Part shown: positions 5,419 through 7,440 of the stretch, one piece after another
How the letters are laid out: each line of letters opens with the position of its first letter
Position numbering within the stretch: the stretch's first letter is position 1
Source of the DNA: Pseudonocardia sp.
GTDB lineage: Bacteria; Actinomycetota; Actinomycetes; Mycobacteriales; Pseudonocardiaceae
Direction of reading: 5' to 3'
Length of the DNA stretch: 7,440 nt
NCBI GenBank assembly: GCA_030453005.1
Contig: JAKDLE010000123.1
Location: 1 to 7,440 of the forward strand
Position numbers and translations under genes: made by a program
The notes under the pieces: generated by a model
The model's database searches: none
Told to the model about the DNA's origin: nothing
What the model saw: the letters and a program-made list of their open reading frames with translations, nothing else

Positions 5419-6051
5419 GTGTCACGCAGTGGGGCCGTGCGCGGCTGGGTCTACAACCGCGCCATCACGGGCCTGACCACCGGGTGGTACCGCGCCGTAC
5501 TCGACCGGCTGCCCACCGGGGCACGTGTGCTCGACGTCGGCATCGGCACCGGCGCGGCGCTCGGACGCAACGCCGACCGGGTCCGTGAGCTGGGCCTGAA
5601 GGTCACCGGTCTGGACATCGACCGCGACTACCACGAACGCTGCGTCGCGGAGGTCGAACGCTCGGGGCTCGCCGGGTACGTCACCCCACGGCTGGAGTCG
5701 GTGTACGACCACCGGGGTGGGCCCTACGACGCCGTCTACTTCAGCGCGAGCCTGATGCTGCTGCCCGACCCGGTGGCCGCGCTGCGCCACGTCACCGACC
5801 GGCTCGCGGTCGACGGCCGGGTGTTCTGCACCCAGACCTTCCACCACCGGCGCTCGCCGGTCCGGGAACGGCTCAAGCCGCTGCTCCGCCACGTCGTCAC
5901 GATCGACTTCGGCCGCGTCACCTACGAGGACGAGTTCCGCCGCGTCGTCGACGCGGCCGGGCTGCAGCTGCGGGAGCTCGTCACCCTCGGCGCCACCCGC
6001 ACCTCGTCCTACCGCCTCGCCGTCGCCGCCCCGTACCGCGCCGCCGCCTGA
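5419..6051 (+). CDS. Class I SAM-dependent methyltransferase
   Basis: A 210-residue cytosolic protein with the Rossmann-type methyltransferase core: motif I VLDVGIGTG (37-45) that cradles SAM, the acidic residues of GLDID (64-68) for the ribose, then the segment YDAVYFSASLMLLPDP (103-118) and LRHVTDRLAVDGRVFCTQT (122-140), the usual motif after beta 4/beta 5. The N-terminal WVYNRAITGLTTGWYRAVLDRLP and C-terminal TIDFGRVTYEDEFRRVV segments belong to a widespread UbiE/MenG-like subgroup whose substrate I cannot name. GTG 5419 is chosen; GTG 5437 is possible. A CTG at 5407 would sit closer to GGGGGAG (5396-5402) and overlap the DUF3039 stop, but CTG starts are rare. It is probably co-transcribed with the DUF3039 gene and converges on the DinB-like gene. 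Confidence 0.88.
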   Translation: MSRSGAVRGWVYNRAITGLTTGWYRAVLDRLPTGARVLDVGIGTGAALGRNADRVRELGLKVTGLDIDRDYHERCVAEVERSGLAGYVTPRLESVYDHRGGPYDAVYFSASLMLLPDPVAALRHVTDRLAVDGRVFCTQTFHHRRSPVRERLKPLLRHVVTIDFGRVTYEDEFRRVVDAAGLQLRELVTLGATRTSSYRLAVAAPYRAAA

Positions 6052-6084
6052 GCGGTTTCGACCTCCGGATTGGGCCTGCGGCGC
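6038..6084. terminator. Possible hairpin between the convergent methyltransferase and DinB-like genes
   Basis: GCGCCGC (6038-6044) is exactly complementary to GCGGCGC (6078-6084), with a 33-base loop that includes the methyltransferase stop. GTA/TAC extends the stem past a two-base bulge. The long loop and lack of a T tract make termination uncertain. It is listed because it is the only structure in the 32-base gap between the two converging genes. Confidence 0.25.
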
Positions 6085-6625
6085 TACGGACTCGGCGTCC
6101 AGGAGCGGTCTCGGCCGGCGAACCCGAGGAGTCGGTCGAGGGGGAGGGCGTCGGGCGGGACGGGCACGACCGGGCCGTAGAGGCCCTCTCGGCCTGCCTC
6201 CTGCCCGGGTTCGGGCATCGCCGCGGCGAAGCCCCAGGCACGCCGCCACGTCGGCGGGATCGGCGTGGAACGACTGGCCAGTGGCGCGCGCCAGGTCCCA
6301 GCCGCGCAGCACGAGCTCGTCGAGGGCCACCACACCCATCACCATCGCCCTCCCAGGCCTCGGGTGTGCCCCACGCGGTGACCAGCTCGTCGAGACGCTC
6401 GTGGAGCCGGCTGCGCCACCCGGCAGGCAGGTCGAACCCGGATGCGCTGTCCGGGGCGGCGCCCTTGGTGGCCGCGGCGGTGAACGCGGCGGTCAGCCCG
6501 ATCACGTGGCGGAGCAGGTCGGTGACCGACCAGCCCTCGCACGGCGTCGGCGCGTCGAGTCGGTCGTCGTCCACGCCGTGGACTACGCGCTGCATCTGGG
6601 CAGCGGCGGAGGCGAGGCCGTGCAT
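6084..6625 (-). pseudogene. TIGR03086-type DinB-like metal-binding protein, frame broken
   Basis: Three frames together give a typical member of the actinobacterial TIGR03086 group, relatives of the mycothiol-dependent maleylpyruvate isomerase N-terminal domain with a DinB four-helix fold. Frame 1 (from ATG 6625) carries the hallmark APTPCEGWSVTDLLRHVIG (residues 25-43) and runs to TPEAWEG near 6347. Frame 2 continues [23 protein letters not shown] from 6345. Frame 3 supplies [20 protein letters not shown] to the TAG at 6084. The first break looks like a deletion: family members have roughly ten more residues between these segments. The second is one extra base in the CCCC run 6232-6235. The His usually found before GWDLA, a metal ligand, is Arg here (LRGWDLA). 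An in-frame stop 12 codons before ATG 6625 fixes the start. Function of the ancestral protein is unknown; mycothiol-linked chemistry is only a family-level guess. Confidence 0.75.
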
Positions 6626-6760
6626 GCCGGGTATCGGGGCTCCCAGTTCGTCCGGCCCGCGTCAGCGGCTCGAGCGGGTAGACGTCCGGGCCGGGCAGAT
6701 CTCATCGACCCAGGCAGCTCGGTGTGCGCGGAACCGGCCTCGCGGGCAGGCTGGCGGCGC

Positions 6761-6766
6761 TACGGT
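6761..6766 (+). promoter_or_regulatory. Candidate -10 element for a leaderless lipoprotein mRNA
   Basis: TACGGT matches the actinobacterial TAnnnT -10 pattern. It ends seven bases before the GTG at 6774, so transcription would begin at or next to the start codon. No good -35 is visible and there is no ribosome binding site, which agrees with a leaderless message. The rest of the 148-base gap after 6625 shows nothing else I can support. Confidence 0.35.
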
Positions 6767-6773
6767 GCGGTGC

Positions 6774-7358
6774 GTGCGACGCATTCGGGTTGTGGTGGTG
6801 GCCGCGGTGCTCTCGGCGTCTGTGGCGGGATGCGGGGGGCTGTCGTTCGGGGAGCCGGCCGGGCCGGAGCCGTTCGTGGGGATCGAGCTGCCGCCCCGGC
6901 CGCGGGACGTGCCGGTGCGCGACGTGGATCCGTGTGACCTGTTGACCGAGGCGCAGCGGGCGGAGATCGGGCTGGAGTCGCCGCCGCTGTTCTCCCCCGC
7001 CGACGGATCGGTGCTGTTCGAGGGGCCGGAGCCGCTGTGCGGCTCGATCGCCAACGATCCGCGGGCCTTCGGCGTCACCGTCGCGACTCCGTACGACGGG
7101 TTGGGGGTCTCCGCCTTGACGGGGCGGCCTGTGCGTCCGGAGTTGACGGTCATCGATGTGCAGGGGTTTCCCGCGGTCTTGGCGCGGCCGGGGTTCGACC
7201 CATTGTTCTGCCAGGTGTTGGTCGATGTCGCGCCGGGGGCGGCGGTGTCGGTGAACTTCCGCGACGGCGGGCGACGCAACATCCCGCAGGACGATCTGTG
7301 CGAGGGCGCGGTGCAGGTGGCGAACGCGGCGATGACGACCCTGCTGTCGCTGCCCTGA
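6774..7358 (+). CDS. DUF3558 family lipoprotein
   Basis: A 194-residue exported lipoprotein. The N-terminus MRRIRVVVVAAVLSASVAGC is a short basic signal peptide ending in a lipobox (VAGC), so Cys20 should be lipidated and the mature protein anchored outside the cytoplasmic membrane. The mature part shows the DUF3558 pattern: RDVDPCDLLTEAQRAEIGL (49-67), a central stretch with LCGSIANDPRAFGVTV, then a C-terminal DDLCEGAVQVANAAMTTLL. Cys54, Cys89, Cys146 and Cys176 could form two disulfides. The family is found in actinobacteria, including many paralogues in mycobacteria and Pseudonocardiaceae, with no firm function known to me. GTG 6774 gives the best signal peptide; GTG 6765 would add three residues. 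Codon use is slightly less strict than in the cbi genes (for example TTG, TTT and GTT appear). Confidence 0.85.
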   Translation: MRRIRVVVVAAVLSASVAGCGGLSFGEPAGPEPFVGIELPPRPRDVPVRDVDPCDLLTEAQRAEIGLESPPLFSPADGSVLFEGPEPLCGSIANDPRAFGVTVATPYDGLGVSALTGRPVRPELTVIDVQGFPAVLARPGFDPLFCQVLVDVAPGAAVSVNFRDGGRRNIPQDDLCEGAVQVANAAMTTLLSLP

Positions 7359-7378
7359 GCGGTACGAGTTCCTCGAAA

Positions 7379-7393
7379 CGGCCACGGTGGCCG
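7379..7393. terminator. Hairpin downstream of the lipoprotein gene
   Basis: CGGCCA (7379-7384), loop CGG, TGGCCG (7388-7393): a perfect 6-bp stem 20 bases after the lipoprotein stop. On the minus strand it is followed by TTTCG, so it may serve equally well, or better, a minus-strand gene entering from the right. From 7394 to the window end I see no start or supported gene. Confidence 0.4.
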
Positions 7394-7440
7394 GGGTCGG
7401 GTCCGTAGCGGTCCGCGCGTCCGCCCGATCCGGAGGAGCG

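Noticed and set aside
7394..7440. End of a minus-strand gene entering from the right
   Set aside because: One minus frame is open and protein-like, but too short to support and it has no identifiable stop near the hairpin.

Overview
The window comes from a very GC-rich actinobacterium. Nearly every codon of the intact genes ends in G or C, GTG starts are common, and several genes belong to families largely confined to Actinobacteria: DUF3099, DUF3039, a DUF3558 lipoprotein and a TIGR03086/mycothiol-dependent DinB-like protein. A member of Pseudonocardiaceae (for example Pseudonocardia) would fit, but the genus is an inference from protein style and was not tested.

Left part (1-3167, + strand): the last 23 codons of an unidentified gene, a short promoter-like gap, then a compact ECF-type cobalt uptake operon, cbiM-cbiN-cbiQ-cbiO. 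Its genes abut or overlap by 1-4 bases. CbiM binds the metal, CbiN is the small accessory membrane subunit, CbiQ is the transmembrane coupling protein and CbiO the ATPase. A small two-helix DUF3099 membrane protein follows 98 bases later.

Middle part (3164-5154, - strand): a psuG gene encoding an apparently intact pseudouridine-5'-phosphate glycosidase. Downstream of it is a PfkB-family sugar kinase, the expected pseudouridine kinase partner, which is not readable as one frame. It carries three single-base frame breaks, each at a short G/C run, four perfect copies of a 15-bp tandem repeat, and an abnormal N-terminal region that looks like remnants of two kinase N-termini. The kinase and the DUF3099 gene converge on a symmetrical hairpin containing both stop codons.

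Right part (5153-7440): divergent from psuG, with essentially no space between the start codons, run a DUF3039 probable zinc-binding protein and a class I SAM-dependent methyltransferase. A convergent TIGR03086-type DinB-like gene is broken by a deletion and a +1 shift. Last comes a DUF3558-type lipoprotein gene with a probable leaderless start.

The points most worth following up are the damaged kinase beside an intact psuG, the 15-bp repeat, a 12-bp motif (GGNATGCGACAC) found three times, two of them at palindromes beside psuG and the kinase, and the abutting divergent starts of psuG and the DUF3039 gene. I found no convincing novel defence or mobile system. Two genes with homopolymer-type indels in 7.4 kb could also reflect sequence errors.
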